A DNA stretch of 64,000 bases from Kastovskya adunca ATA6-11-RM4 (GTDB lineage Bacteria > Cyanobacteriota > Cyanobacteriia > Cyanobacteriales > Coleofasciculaceae). The stretch lies in assembly GCA_019359445.1 (NCBI GenBank), contig JAHHHJ010000004.1:247655-311654 (forward strand), in the 5' to 3' direction. Shown piece by piece: positions 53,483-62,882 of the stretch. The position numbers and the translations under genes are program-made. The notes under the pieces are model-generated. The model was not told where the DNA came from. It did not search any database and was given only the letters and a program-made list of their open reading frames with translations. Position 1 is the first letter of the stretch. Each line of letters starts with the position of its first letter.

Positions 53483-53934
53483 GTTGTTGAGTGTGGAGAA
53501 TAGACAGGTTGCACTAAATGGTTAGCGCAACGACTCCCAACATTCCAACACCTCAGTTATCCACAAATTCCCAGACGACTCAACCAGCTCTCACCTACTG
53601 ATCCTGAATTTACTCTCAACCCGTAGCCGTTGACATCTCAAGTACGTCAATCTATTTCCTGCTTAATAGGCGGTACTTGCAAGAGTAACTGGCACGCAAA
53701 GCACTACTAACCCTATGTTTTCAAAAGTCACGAAGGGAAATAAAGAGGGTGCTTAAGCCGCCCGTCGTAGAACCCACGCATTAACATCAGTTTCTAGGGA
53801 CTGATACTAAAAGTTTTTTTGGCGGCTTAGGCACTCATTTTAAAGCTACCTGCAATAGAAAACAGCAAGCCGACCAACTCTCCATCAAGTCGCTATTTTC
53901 TTCCTACACCGCTAGATAATTCGCCCTAGCGTTA
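53483..53934. other. gene-free gap around the candidate RNA
   Basis: There is no frame worth calling in these 452 bases. Apart from the stem described, the left half (53483-53740) shows no repeat or dyad of note; a long T-run (GTTTTTTTGG) occurs at about 53813. Confidence 0.4.
53747..53836 (+). ncRNA. candidate structured RNA with a 16-bp closing stem
   Basis: GGGTGCTTAAGCCGCC (53747-53762) pairs with GGCGGCTTAGGCACTC (53821-53836) over all 16 positions on plus-strand RNA if two G-U pairs are allowed; on the minus strand the same positions mismatch. The enclosed 58 bases contain a second stem ATCAGT/ACTGAT (53786-53805) around TTCTAGGG. Both lie in a gene-free gap. I cannot assign it to a known RNA family, and no U-rich terminator follows directly. 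Confidence 0.4.
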
Positions 53935-54333
53935 TCAAGAATTAGACTCTGACTGGCGTAGCTTTTCCAATTCAGTTCGGATAGCAGAGATTTGTGTGGT
54001 TAGCGCTTCAATTTCTTGCTGGACGTTGGGTGCAGCCGTAGGCTTAGTCGGAGTGGCTATAGGTTCAGTTACCGTGCTATTGCGGGTAGAGGACGAGCTT
54101 CCTGAGCTGCTGCGTTGCTGCAACATCGCATCAATGAAACGCCGTGCTTCCTGCTCGGTCACTTCTCCTTTTTCTTCCCACTCCGCTGCCTTCTGACTTA
54201 ACTCGTTGGTCAGCTCAGAAAGACTCTGGGCGCGTTTTTGCGGGTCTTGCACCGTTTCCATTAAGGAGGCTGTCGCTCCTAGAGAAACGCGAAACCCAGT
54301 GTGGAGCAAGTTCAGGAGATTATTAGAGTTCAT
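53935..54333 (-). CDS. small coiled-coil protein, phasin-like layout
   Basis: A 132-residue protein. The N-terminal ~70 residues (LLHTGFRVSLGATASLMETV ... EVTEQEARRFIDAMLQ) are followed by a Ser/Thr/Pro linker and a C-terminal heptad stretch (EIEALTTQISAIRTELEKLR). This order (amphipathic helix, linker, coiled coil) is similar to the PhaF/phasin-like regulators found widely in cyanobacteria, but no function is known. The ATG is at 54333. Confidence 0.7.
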   Translation of the reverse strand: MNSNNLLNLLHTGFRVSLGATASLMETVQDPQKRAQSLSELTNELSQKAAEWEEKGEVTEQEARRFIDAMLQQRSSSGSSSSTRNSTVTEPIATPTKPTAAPNVQQEIEALTTQISAIRTELEKLRQSESNS

Positions 54334-54517
54334 CTAAAATTGTTGCAGTTGTATTTTTCTTGAGCGGGACAGCCTATGTGTCGCCGCCAGCGTTTAGCAA
54401 AGTCTGGCCCAATCCTACGCTTGTACTTTTTCAAGTCAATCATAGATAAATACCAGCAGTTGTGCAGCTTGACGCTGTTATTGTACAGCAGTTGCCAAAA
54501 AACCAGTATTTAAGACT

Positions 54518-54871
54518 CTAGCCAACCTGCTCTAAATACTGACTTAAATCTTCGATCAATCGGGTCAGTTCCGCTTCTGTCGTGAGACGGATATGTTCGT
54601 CCCGCAGGGTGATCAGAACTTTAGCGGCAAAGGGAGTCGGCCAAATATTGGGGTTGCAGAAAACCTCCAAAAAAACCGATCCGCCGGAAAACTGATACTC
54701 CGTCGGTTTTTGGGGGCTGGGTTTGCTACCGCTACCTTTTGCCTGCGTTGTTACTTTCAGGCTTTCCATCAGTTGGGCGATCGCCGTTTGTAGATCTTTG
54801 GCTGCATCGGGGGTGAAATTAAACGAGACAGAACCCTGAGTCAAGTTAAGGGTGAGTTGCGGTAATGCCAT
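54518..54871 (-). CDS. hypothetical protein, 117 aa
   Basis: A 117-residue soluble protein from ATG 54871 with alternating strands (LTLNLTQGSVSFNFTP, FSGGSVFLEVFCNPN, KVLITLRDEHIRL) and a final acidic helix LTRLIEDLSQYLEQVG. No family recognised. Its upstream neighbour on the same strand encodes no partner. The codon use is native. Confidence 0.6.
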   Translation of the reverse strand: MALPQLTLNLTQGSVSFNFTPDAAKDLQTAIAQLMESLKVTTQAKGSGSKPSPQKPTEYQFSGGSVFLEVFCNPNIWPTPFAAKVLITLRDEHIRLTTEAELTRLIEDLSQYLEQVG

Positions 54872-55070
54872 AAGTAATGAATCTTAATTTTTTGAGGTTA
54901 ATGCTAGCAGGTGTTTTTAAGCCCCTGAAAGAATCTACCAAACAATCAGCTTCCTTGACATTTATGATTAGAATCAATCCCAAAAAGCAAGTTAATTTTT
55001 AGCTAGTAAAGAGAGCCAGAATCATTGCCAGAGCGCGCTCGAGCGGGTTTTTACAAGTCTCACTCCTGTC

Positions 55071-55349
55071 AATATTTCCGGATCGGAACTGTTGCGGGAG
55101 AATTTGCCGTGGCTGGTAGATGAAATGGCGTTCGCGCCGGAAGCGATTTATGCGATCGCCCTGCAAGTTCCCGGCGTCATCAAATGCCACGACATCGCCT
55201 CCCGTGGATTGTTAGGGCGACAAGCATTTGTTGAAATGCATTTAATTGTTGATGCCAAGGATGTCGAAACCGCTCACGCCATTACGGAAGAAGTGGAAGC
55301 CCGTCTGGAAGAACGATACAGTCCAGTCAGGGTGTTAATTCACGGTTGA
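55071..55349 (+). pseudogene. C-terminal fragment of a cation diffusion facilitator (CDF) transporter
   Basis: The frame reads NISGSELLRENLPWLVDEMA, then APEAIYAIALQVPGVIKCHD, and later VETAHAITEEVEARLEERYS. This is the cytoplasmic ZT-dimer domain of CDF metal exporters with its conserved PGV..CHDIASRG. All six membrane helices are missing and no start codon or ribosome binding site is well placed (a TTG at 55092 is the best). The very end (VRVLIHG) is also shorter than usual. It is either a decayed gene or a relic. Confidence 0.7.
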
Positions 55350-55538
55350 ACCGCCAGAGTACCAGCGCGATCGCATTAGCTTTGAAAGTAGTGCTGAGTC
55401 CTGAGTTCTGGAAAAAAAACTTCCATTCTTGGTTGCGTACAAAGTATGGGGGAATCTTGCTCCGCTTCACCGAAGGCTTTTCATAAGGCTAGAATTATCA
55501 AAAATTCAGCTATTTTTTGTTAAAAACCGAATAATTGC

Positions 55539-56363
55539 GTGAAAACAGACACAATCTTTTACCGTCTCTTTCAGTCCTTTCCCAGCATATTTTTTGAACT
55601 CATCAACCACCCTCCACAAGAGGCAGATAGATATCAATTTGCCTCTGTTGAAGTCAAGCAACTATCTTTCAGGATTGATGGAGTATTTCTTCCTGCGGCT
55701 GACGCACGAGAGCAACCCATCTACTTTGTAGAAGTGCAGTTTCAATCCGACGCCCGATTGTACTCTCGCTTTTTTAGCGAAATCTTCCTCTACCTCGACA
55801 AAACCGAATTGGATAATAATTGGCGTGGCGCGGTAATTTTGCCCCGTAGAAGTATGGATACCGGGGAAACAGAGCGCTATAGTGAGTTGCTCAATTCTGA
55901 GCGGGTGTCCCGAATTTACCTTGATGAACTTGGAGAAACCTCAGAGCAATCCCTCGGCATCACGACAATCCAATTAGTGGTTGCACGGGAAGAGACAGCT
56001 ATAGAACAAGGAAGAGAATTAATCGAGAGAGTTAAAGTTGAAATAGGAGACGAGCCACAAAGGCGAGAACTCCTTCAATTAATCGAAACGATTTTGGTTT
56101 ACAAGTTGCCACGGATCAGTCGTAGGGAGATTGAAGCAATGTTTAGTTTGAGCGATCTAAAACAGACAAGAGTTTATCAGGAGGCTTTAGAAGAAGGTAG
56201 GCAAGAAGGCAAGCAACAAGGTAGGCAAGAAGGTAGGCAAGAAGGCAAGCTAGAATCTGTACCCTTTATGCTGAATTTAGGAGCGACGGTAGAACAAATT
56301 GCTGAGGCGCTAGGTTTGGATGTCGAGCAGGTGCGGCAGGTGGCACAGCAGGAAAAACTTTAA
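55539..56363 (+). CDS. Rpn family nuclease-like protein (DUF2887; PD-(D/E)XK)
   Basis: A 274-residue protein. The N-terminal ~160 residues match the DUF2887/Rpn family common in cyanobacteria: MKTDTIFYRLFQSFPSIFFE, KQLSFRIDGVFLP with the Asp, and YFVEVQFQ with E-x-Q in place of E-x-K. The middle is helical and a polar spacer EGRQEGKQQGRQEGRQEGKL comes from 12-base tandem repeats (AGGTAGGCAAGA type). The C-terminus is a short coiled/HTH-like piece (GATVEQIAEALGLDVEQVRQ). The start is GTG 55539. These proteins behave as recombination-promoting nucleases in studied relatives. Confidence 0.85.
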   Translation: MKTDTIFYRLFQSFPSIFFELINHPPQEADRYQFASVEVKQLSFRIDGVFLPAADAREQPIYFVEVQFQSDARLYSRFFSEIFLYLDKTELDNNWRGAVILPRRSMDTGETERYSELLNSERVSRIYLDELGETSEQSLGITTIQLVVAREETAIEQGRELIERVKVEIGDEPQRRELLQLIETILVYKLPRISRREIEAMFSLSDLKQTRVYQEALEEGRQEGKQQGRQEGRQEGKLESVPFMLNLGATVEQIAEALGLDVEQVRQVAQQEKL

Positions 56364-56704
56364 GGAGATGACAATAGAACAACTAGAGCCTAACTACGTG
56401 TTTTCCACAGATAGGGATACTTTTCCACAGTTTAGGCGTTAGTTTTCCACAGAAACTAAAGAAAAGGTAATCTTGTCAACATTATTTTTGACAAAAACAA
56501 ATCTGATCTTTATGTAAGTTAGAGCTAAGCTTATTGAATCTTTACATAGTCGCCTAATTCTCAGTACTCGATCAATCAATGGGCATAAACCAACCTGATT
56601 CTTAAAGACGATCAGGGGTTAATTAGTGCAAATTGACCCCTGATAATTTCTGCCAACTTGTCGAGGTTTTGATGGTATCTGTCTTTCTGGTTACTGATGC
56701 TGGA
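56364..56704. other. guaA 3' side gap with DnaA boxes
   Basis: No gene. The left part holds three TTTTCCACA boxes; then come A/T-rich sequence and the dyad TTGTCAA(56473)/TTGACAA(56488). The right part (56580-56660) has no obvious repeat. Confidence 0.5.
56401..56451 (+). promoter_or_regulatory. three DnaA boxes in phase
   Basis: TTTTCCACA, the usual cyanobacterial DnaA-box form, is present at 56401, 56421 and 56443, in the same orientation and spaced 20 and 22 bases, near two helical turns each. A/T-rich DNA follows to the right. The set could bind DnaA as a regulatory or origin-associated cluster. It lies far from dnaA/dnaN, neither of which is in the window. Confidence 0.6.
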
Positions 56705-58312
56705 CTATTCCCACTCAATAGTGCCAGGGGGTTTGGAGGTGATGTCATAAACCACCCGATTCACACCTTTGACTTCATTGACAATCCGGTTAGAAATAGT
56801 TTCTAACAAGTCATAGGGAACCCGCGACCAATCAGCGGTCATGCCATCTTCGCTGCTGACTAAGCGCAAGACGATGGGGTAGGCATAGGTACGCTGGTCG
56901 CCCATCACACCGACACTCCGCACCGGGAGCAGCACCGCAAATGCCTGCCAGAAATCGTGGTACATCCCTTGCTTATTGATTTCATCGCGAACGACAAAGT
57001 CAGCATCGCGCAGAATATTCAAGCGCTCAGAAGTGACTTCACCGATGATGCGAATCGCTAAACCGGGGCCAGGAAAAGGATGGCGACTGACAATTTCTTT
57101 CGGTAAACCGATGGAGCGACCGACTTGCCGCACTTCATCTTTGAAGAGTTTCCGCAAAGGTTCAACGAGCTTGAAGCGCAAATCCTTGGGTAATCCACCG
57201 ACGTTGTGATGGCTCTTAATTTTGACAGCAACTCGCTCTCCCGTTTTGGGATCGATGTTGGTATCTGCTGATTCAATTACGTCGGGATAGAGGGTGCCTT
57301 GTGCCAAGTAGTCAAAGGGGCCAAGGCGTTTGGATTCTTCTTCAAAGACGTGAATAAATTCGTGACCAATGCGGCGGCGCTTTTCTTCCGGGTCAGTGAT
57401 GCCAACCAGTCTTTCTAGGAAGCGATCGCGGGCGTTAACATACTCTACCCCAATGTGGAATTGCTCTTTAAAGAGTTTCACCAATCGCTCTGGCTCCTCT
57501 TTCCGCATGAATCCTTGATCGATAAACATGCAGGTGAGTTGGTCGCCAATTGCCCTGTGGAGTAGGAAGGCGAGGGTGGAGGAATCTACACCACCAGACA
57601 ACGCCAGCAGCACCCGCTTCTCTCCAACCCGAGCGCGGATTTCCCGAATCGATTGCTCCACAAAGGCAGCGGTTGTCCAAGTAGGCTCGCAGTCACAAAT
57701 ATGGTAAACAAAGTTGCGAATTAGCGCCAGACCGTATACGGAGTGGACTACTTCCGGGTGAAATTGGACGCCGTAGAACTTTTTCTCATGGTGGGCGATC
57801 GCCGCACAAGGTGTATTCTCAGTATGTGCCAAAATCTCAAACCCGTCTGGAAGCCTGGTACAGGAGTCGCCGTGGCTCATCCACATTGTCGAGCCATCTT
57901 CCACATTGGTGAGCAAATCTGTGGGATCGTCAATTAACAGCGAAGCTTTACCATATTCGGCTCGCTTTGCCCTGACAACTTCCCCTCCAAGCTGTTGCAC
58001 CATCAGCTGCATTCCATAGCAAACGCCCAAGACGGGGATACCTAAGTCCCAAATTTCCGGGTCACATTGAGGCGCACCTTCGTCATAGACGGAATTAGGG
58101 CCACCGGAAAGGATTATGCCTCTGGGGTTGAGTTGTTGCAGTTGTTCAATCGTGGTGCGGTAGGAAAGAACTTCCGAATAAACTTGTGTCTCGCGAATGC
58201 GACGAGCAATTAGTTCTGAGTATTGGGAGCCAAAGTCCAAAATCACAATTATTTGACGATTGAGCTGCCCTAATGACTCAGTTTCAGGCAATTTCTCTGT
58301 CTGTAGTTTCAC
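56705..58312 (-). CDS. guaA: GMP synthase (glutamine-hydrolysing)
   Basis: GuaA aminates XMP to GMP using glutamine and ATP. The 535-residue protein contains the class I amidotransferase triad (Cys in LGVCYGMQL; His and Glu in GVQFHPEV), the PP-loop [11 protein letters not shown] and a C-terminal dimerisation domain ending in KPPGTIEWE. The start is GTG 58312. cbiD lies upstream in the same orientation after 143 bases. The DnaA-box cluster is just beyond its 3' end. Confidence 0.96.
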   Translation of the reverse strand: MKLQTEKLPETESLGQLNRQIIVILDFGSQYSELIARRIRETQVYSEVLSYRTTIEQLQQLNPRGIILSGGPNSVYDEGAPQCDPEIWDLGIPVLGVCYGMQLMVQQLGGEVVRAKRAEYGKASLLIDDPTDLLTNVEDGSTMWMSHGDSCTRLPDGFEILAHTENTPCAAIAHHEKKFYGVQFHPEVVHSVYGLALIRNFVYHICDCEPTWTTAAFVEQSIREIRARVGEKRVLLALSGGVDSSTLAFLLHRAIGDQLTCMFIDQGFMRKEEPERLVKLFKEQFHIGVEYVNARDRFLERLVGITDPEEKRRRIGHEFIHVFEEESKRLGPFDYLAQGTLYPDVIESADTNIDPKTGERVAVKIKSHHNVGGLPKDLRFKLVEPLRKLFKDEVRQVGRSIGLPKEIVSRHPFPGPGLAIRIIGEVTSERLNILRDADFVVRDEINKQGMYHDFWQAFAVLLPVRSVGVMGDQRTYAYPIVLRLVSSEDGMTADWSRVPYDLLETISNRIVNEVKGVNRVVYDITSKPPGTIEWE

Positions 58313-58455
58313 TGATATGTTAGTCCTGTCAATGGTATAAAGTACAAAAATCTCGCTGTCAAAGTATGTCCTTGAAAGCGAGAATCTATTCTATGAATAG
58401 ATAGGTTGAAACTCAATGGTTTCTATAGATTAAACCAATAGATATTCCTTCAAAG

Positions 58456-59589
58456 TTAACATAATCGAGGCAATAACACCGCAGCGTTTTGGCTCTTGAC
58501 GATAATTTCGCGGTGGCGATCGAATAGCACCGAACCCACTTGCAGGGTTTGCTGGCTATGTTTGTGGATGTAAGCCTGGGTACGGGTGTCAATGGTTGCC
58601 GCGATCGCCTCATAAACCCGGTGTACCCAATTACTTCCAGTTCCGGCATCTACATCCCGCAAGCACTGCAACGCCGCTTCTGCTGTACTACAGGCAAATA
58701 CCTGCTGGAGTAGCGGCGTCGGTAAACCAAGATTGGCACAGTGAGCCGTGAGAATTTCTAATCGTCCATCTGCTAGATGGTGATGGGTGTGAAAAATTCC
58801 TCCCGCTAGCTTAATCAACTTCCCGTGGTAGCCAAACAACACAATTGCCTTCACCTGCTGTAGCCCCGCCGCTACCAGCAATGGCCCCAACCAGTTCGCT
58901 GTTTTCACCAGTTGCTGCGGATTTATCCCCAGTTTCTCTGCCAAATCCAAGCCATTTTCCCCAACACAAAACACTAAGCAGTCAAACTTCCCAGCTTTCC
59001 GGGCTAAATTCTCCCGGTACGCTTCCAATTGCCCCGGTGCGCTCAAGGGCTGAGAAATCCCCGTTGTTCCCAGCAGCGACAGTCCTTCCACCACCCCAAA
59101 CGCCTCATTAGATGTCCTTAAAGCCAACTGACGCCCTTCCGGGAGGATAATTGTCACCTTGATTGTTTCGTTCGGTACTAGTTGACGCTTGAGATTTTCT
59201 CGTAATAAGCGCTCGGCATAGGCATAAATTGCCGCTTTCCTTCCCGCCTGTAGTTGTTGCCCAATACCCTCACCGCCTTCGAGGATAATGGACGACTCTG
59301 GCGTTTGGGGCGTTTTTGGCTGCAATTCTACTAAAGCCCAGATGGGTGTGTTGCGAGTCAGATCGAGATTATCGCCCGGATCGCTACGGGTAACGGCTAA
59401 CGCTTTTCTTTTACCAAATCTTGCTACTTGTTCAATGGGAATCTCTACCGTTTGGGCAGGTGCAATCAAATCGATAGACACAGCCTTAAAGGGTTGAGTG
59501 TCTTCACGTAACCAGCGCAGCGCCGCCACCGCCGCCGCACAAGCAAACACAGGTAAAGTGTATCCAGAACGCGGTTGAGAGCCAGTCAT
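58456..59589 (-). CDS. cbiD: cobalt-precorrin-5B C1-methyltransferase
   Basis: CbiD methylates C1 in the anaerobic (cobalt-first) branch of cobalamin synthesis. The 377-residue protein has the family N-terminus SGYTLPVFACAAAVAALRWL, the GGEGIG region followed by YAERLL, TTGISQPLS and the KAIVLFGYHGKLIKLAGGIF motif. Other cob/cbi genes are not in the window. The gene precedes guaA on the minus strand; the pair occurs together in several cyanobacteria. The ATG is at 59589. Confidence 0.93.
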   Translation of the reverse strand: MTGSQPRSGYTLPVFACAAAVAALRWLREDTQPFKAVSIDLIAPAQTVEIPIEQVARFGKRKALAVTRSDPGDNLDLTRNTPIWALVELQPKTPQTPESSIILEGGEGIGQQLQAGRKAAIYAYAERLLRENLKRQLVPNETIKVTIILPEGRQLALRTSNEAFGVVEGLSLLGTTGISQPLSAPGQLEAYRENLARKAGKFDCLVFCVGENGLDLAEKLGINPQQLVKTANWLGPLLVAAGLQQVKAIVLFGYHGKLIKLAGGIFHTHHHLADGRLEILTAHCANLGLPTPLLQQVFACSTAEAALQCLRDVDAGTGSNWVHRVYEAIAATIDTRTQAYIHKHSQQTLQVGSVLFDRHREIIVKSQNAAVLLPRLC

Positions 59590-59658
59590 TATAGGGATGA
59601 AGTAGGTGTTATGGGGGAGGATGCGATCGCCCTAAGTGTAAGAAGCGATCGCTAAATT

Positions 59659-60870
59659 TTAGCCCCTATCCCTAATTTCCCTTGCCTTTAAATACGCCGG
59701 GGTAATAATTTTGCTGTCTAGAGCAGCAAGGGCATCATCCAAGGTGTTGTAGTGGTAAGGTTCCAACACCCAGGAACAGGATTGAATTTCGCTCAACAAA
59801 TCCGATTTTTTCTCACTGGAAACCTGCACTAAAGGCTGCACGGGGATCGATGGTAACTTCGGTACAATCTGCTGCAACTCTTTGAACAGATGCTGGGCAT
59901 CAGTGGCATCAGCAATGATCAACTGAGATATCCCGGCGAGGGTAAATAGGACTTCAATCTTCAAGTCCTTACTAACATCAGTGTGGCAGTCTAGAGCAAT
60001 GGGCACATAGTTTTGGTTCCGCAGCGCCTCCCGCAGCACTTCCAGAAAGTCCTGGCGTTCTGGAGTCGCAAAGTTACCAACAATCAAAGCAACTTGGGCA
60101 GTAATTTGATCAACAACCTGATGAATTATTTGGTTATTTAAAAGCAAATAGATAAGCTGGGCAACTTCTAGGTAATCAACAGTAACGATTGGCTCACCTA
60201 AGGGTGTAATCGACAGGCTGGATTGATTTGCCCCTTCTAGATTTAAACCCCAAGAGGAAATGCCGTAAATGGAACATCCTGCCAAATTGGCATCCATAAA
60301 GTTCGTTTTGAGCAACCTTGCCCCGCTTAGATCTGCCCCGCTTAGATCTGCCCCGCTTAGATCTGCTCCCTGTAAATCTGCCCCAATTAAATTTGCCCCG
60401 CGCAAGTCGGCTTGACTGAGGTTGGCTCCGACTAGACAAGCGCCCCGCAAGTCTACATCCCTGAGATCTGCGCCAATCAGGTAAGAACCACTGAGATCGG
60501 CTCTACCCAGGTAAACCCATTGCAAATTGGCATCCGTCAAGTTGACTCGGCTTAAATTCGCTTCAAACAAGTAAGAGCTGCTGAAGTTAACTTCCGTGAG
60601 ATTTGCCTCGCTGAAGTTTGCCTGACTCAAGTAAGCCCCTTGGAGATTGCTACCCTGCAAATCACTACTCCGCAAATCTGCTCCCAGAAGATTTGCTTCG
60701 CTAAAATCGCAGCCGCGTAGAATCGCACCCCGGAAGTTGATCCCACCGAGGTTTGCCTGACTCAATACAGCACTGCTGAGATCTAAGTTGGCGCTTGGTT
60801 GAGTTTCTCGCCACTGATTCCAGGTGTCTACTCCTTGTTCAAGGAGGGTTAGTTGTTGCTCTTTTGCCAT
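59659..60870 (-). CDS. pentapeptide repeat protein with C-terminal domain
   Basis: The start is ATG 60870 (MAKEQQLTLLEQGVDTWNQW); a GTG at 60915 adds 15 non-typical residues. About 30 pentapeptides (A(D/N)LSx) span residues 30-215, including exact copies of LSGADLSGADLSGAR encoded by 15-base DNA repeats (60310-60360). The C-terminal ~180 residues are globular with no domain recognised. The protein is probably soluble, with no signal peptide. The function is unknown; the first module WNQWR..QPSANLDLS is often found at the start of cyanobacterial pentapeptide proteins. Confidence 0.82.
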   Translation of the reverse strand: MAKEQQLTLLEQGVDTWNQWRETQPSANLDLSSAVLSQANLGGINFRGAILRGCDFSEANLLGADLRSSDLQGSNLQGAYLSQANFSEANLTEVNFSSSYLFEANLSRVNLTDANLQWVYLGRADLSGSYLIGADLRDVDLRGACLVGANLSQADLRGANLIGADLQGADLSGADLSGADLSGARLLKTNFMDANLAGCSIYGISSWGLNLEGANQSSLSITPLGEPIVTVDYLEVAQLIYLLLNNQIIHQVVDQITAQVALIVGNFATPERQDFLEVLREALRNQNYVPIALDCHTDVSKDLKIEVLFTLAGISQLIIADATDAQHLFKELQQIVPKLPSIPVQPLVQVSSEKKSDLLSEIQSCSWVLEPYHYNTLDDALAALDSKIITPAYLKAREIRDRG

Positions 60871-61253
60871 ATTGTTTTTGGGGATGAGGTTTGCGATCGC
60901 TCTAATAGTCCTCACATATAAGAGATTAGCCGAATCAACCTAGTTGCTAGGGCGTCCTATTTCTAACGCTACTGCCTGTAGCATTGTGTTAGCCTTAATC
61001 AAATTTAAATATTGATTCAAGCACTGACTCCCCTTGTGGGCAGGAACGCTTGAGTTTTTTTTTTGCTAGTCCCGCGAACGGTCGCCAGGATGAGCTGTAC
61101 GACGAGTGGTTTAGGCGATGGTCTATTCCTAGAGGATTACCACATCCTTCTCTAGGTTACAAAGTGTTTAAAACCATTTCTTTCTGTTGAGTGATGCTCC
61201 GCCGGGGGCTTAATACCTATTGTTCAAAGCATTACCCAGGCAGGTTAACCACA
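60871..61253. other. divergent intergenic region
   Basis: This 383-base gap holds the divergent promoters of the pentapeptide and MFS genes. A run of T (GTTTTTTTTTTGC at 61055) and GCGAACGGTCGCC are the only marked features. Part of 61194-61253 could be coding if the MFS gene starts upstream. Confidence 0.35.
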
Positions 61254-62765
61254 ATGGTTAGGCAAGTCGTCGATGTCGGTGTAGGAGAAGAAACACTTCT
61301 TCCCCCATCCCCGGAGATTTCTCTCAATCCAGCATCGTCAGAGGCAGTGATTCTTTCCCAGCCGCTGAATCGTTCTAAGACAGCCGTTCGCACCAGTCTC
61401 CGAGCCTCTACCTTTGATGGCGTCTTTTCTGCCATCTTCACCAGCACTACCACAGGGATTTTGCTGACTAATTTCTTGTTGGAACTCGGAGCAACGAGTG
61501 TAGAAATTGGTTTGCTTGCCTCAGTTCCCATGTTAGTGAATTTGCTGCAACCCTTGGGTGCTTACCTGGCTGCTCAAACTAGCAGCCGTTATCGCTATGG
61601 GTTGTGGGTTTTTGGCTTTTCGCGGCTCCTTTGGCTCGTTTTGGTGCTGGGGATTACTCAGGTGAGTGACGCCCACACAGAACACCATCACATCGTCCTA
61701 TGGACATTGGGCATCGTTCTAGCCAGCCATATCTTCAATGCCTTGGGAAGTGCCTCTTGGTTGAGCTGGATTGCCGTATTAGTACCGCAACAGTTGCGAG
61801 GGCGATATTTCGGTGTTCGTAGTAGTGCGGCTAATTTGATTAACTTAGTGGGAGTGCCACTGCTGGGGCTGGGAGTATCGGTATGGCGGGGAGGAGCAAT
61901 CCAAGGCTACGGCGTGGTGCTGTTTATTGGGGTGATTGCTGGGTTAATTAGCTTGGTCTTTCAGGGCTTTATGGTGGATATCAATCCCCAAACGCCCTTG
62001 CCAGAGCGTCCAGGTGTTGCGAGTAGCGCTAGCAGCCAATCGGGACAAGGCTGGTTAAAAGACCGGAATTTTTTGACATTTTTGGTGTATTGCGGACTAT
62101 GGACATTTGCCGTAAACCTCAGCGCTCCGTTTTTTAATATCTACATGCTGGACAACCTACAGCTTGATGTCAGCGTGGTGACGCTCTACAGCAGCTTTAC
62201 AGCTGGGGCAAATTTGCTGATGTTGGTGATGTGGGGAAAGCTCGCGGACAAGATTGGCAATCGCCCGATTTTGATTTTGGTAGGGATTTTAGCGGCGATT
62301 GTACCTTTGTTGTGGCTGCAAGCTGGGGCAAACTCCATGTCATTGTGGGTTTGGCTCCCTTTGATTCACCTATTTAGTGGTGGAGCTTTTGCTGCTGTGG
62401 ACTTATGCAACAACAATATGCAGATGAGTGTTGCTCCGGTTCGTTCTCAATCAACGTATTTTGCGATCGCGGCGGCGATTATGGGTGTTTCTGGAGCCAT
62501 GGGAACTGCTAGCGGGGGTTTTCTGGCGCAGTTTAGTCATCTTGGGGGTCTACCAGGATTATTTGCCCTCTCTGGGGTCTTACGGCTGGTGGCTTTATTA
62601 CCCTTGGTGTTCGTTTTAGAACAACGCTCTCAACCCGTGATGCAGTTAGTGCGATCGCTGAAGGTTTTTCAGATTTTTCGCAAACCAATTTTCCTCCCAC
62701 CTGTCAAACCGCCGCAACCTGTCTTTTTGCAAGCGGTGAGACTGGCAATTCGCCTGCCTCGCTAA
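61254..62765 (+). CDS. major facilitator superfamily transporter
   Basis: A membrane protein of about 503 residues with an N-terminal soluble part and around 11-12 helices (for example LGATSVEIGLLASVPMLVNL, LWLVLVLGITQVSDAH, GRYFGVRSSAANLINLVGVP, PILILVGILAAIVPLLWL). It has the loop GRYFGVR following helix 4 and a second DKIGNRPI loop, typical MFS. The substrate is unknown. Starts are ATG 61254 or the upstream GTG/ATG 61191/61194; none has a strong ribosome binding site. Confidence 0.85.
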   Translation: MVRQVVDVGVGEETLLPPSPEISLNPASSEAVILSQPLNRSKTAVRTSLRASTFDGVFSAIFTSTTTGILLTNFLLELGATSVEIGLLASVPMLVNLLQPLGAYLAAQTSSRYRYGLWVFGFSRLLWLVLVLGITQVSDAHTEHHHIVLWTLGIVLASHIFNALGSASWLSWIAVLVPQQLRGRYFGVRSSAANLINLVGVPLLGLGVSVWRGGAIQGYGVVLFIGVIAGLISLVFQGFMVDINPQTPLPERPGVASSASSQSGQGWLKDRNFLTFLVYCGLWTFAVNLSAPFFNIYMLDNLQLDVSVVTLYSSFTAGANLLMLVMWGKLADKIGNRPILILVGILAAIVPLLWLQAGANSMSLWVWLPLIHLFSGGAFAAVDLCNNNMQMSVAPVRSQSTYFAIAAAIMGVSGAMGTASGGFLAQFSHLGGLPGLFALSGVLRLVALLPLVFVLEQRSQPVMQLVRSLKVFQIFRKPIFLPPVKPPQPVFLQAVRLAIRLPR

Positions 62766-62882
62766 GATGGGGAATAAGGAGTTTTGAATTCTAAATTAGA
62801 CAGACTTCAATATTTGGTTATCAGACACAGGTGATTTATCTGCGTAGCCGCTTATATCCTGGTACTCAATCGCAGAATACTC

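Noticed and set aside
53747..53836. 6S RNA or another known small RNA
   Set aside because: The stem is attractive but size and loop sequence could not be matched with confidence from memory.
56401..56494. Chromosomal origin called outright
   Set aside because: Neither dnaA nor dnaN is near and only three boxes are present; reported only as a DnaA-box cluster.
60300..60375. CRISPR-like short repeats
   Set aside because: They are in-frame pentapeptide codons with a 15-base period.
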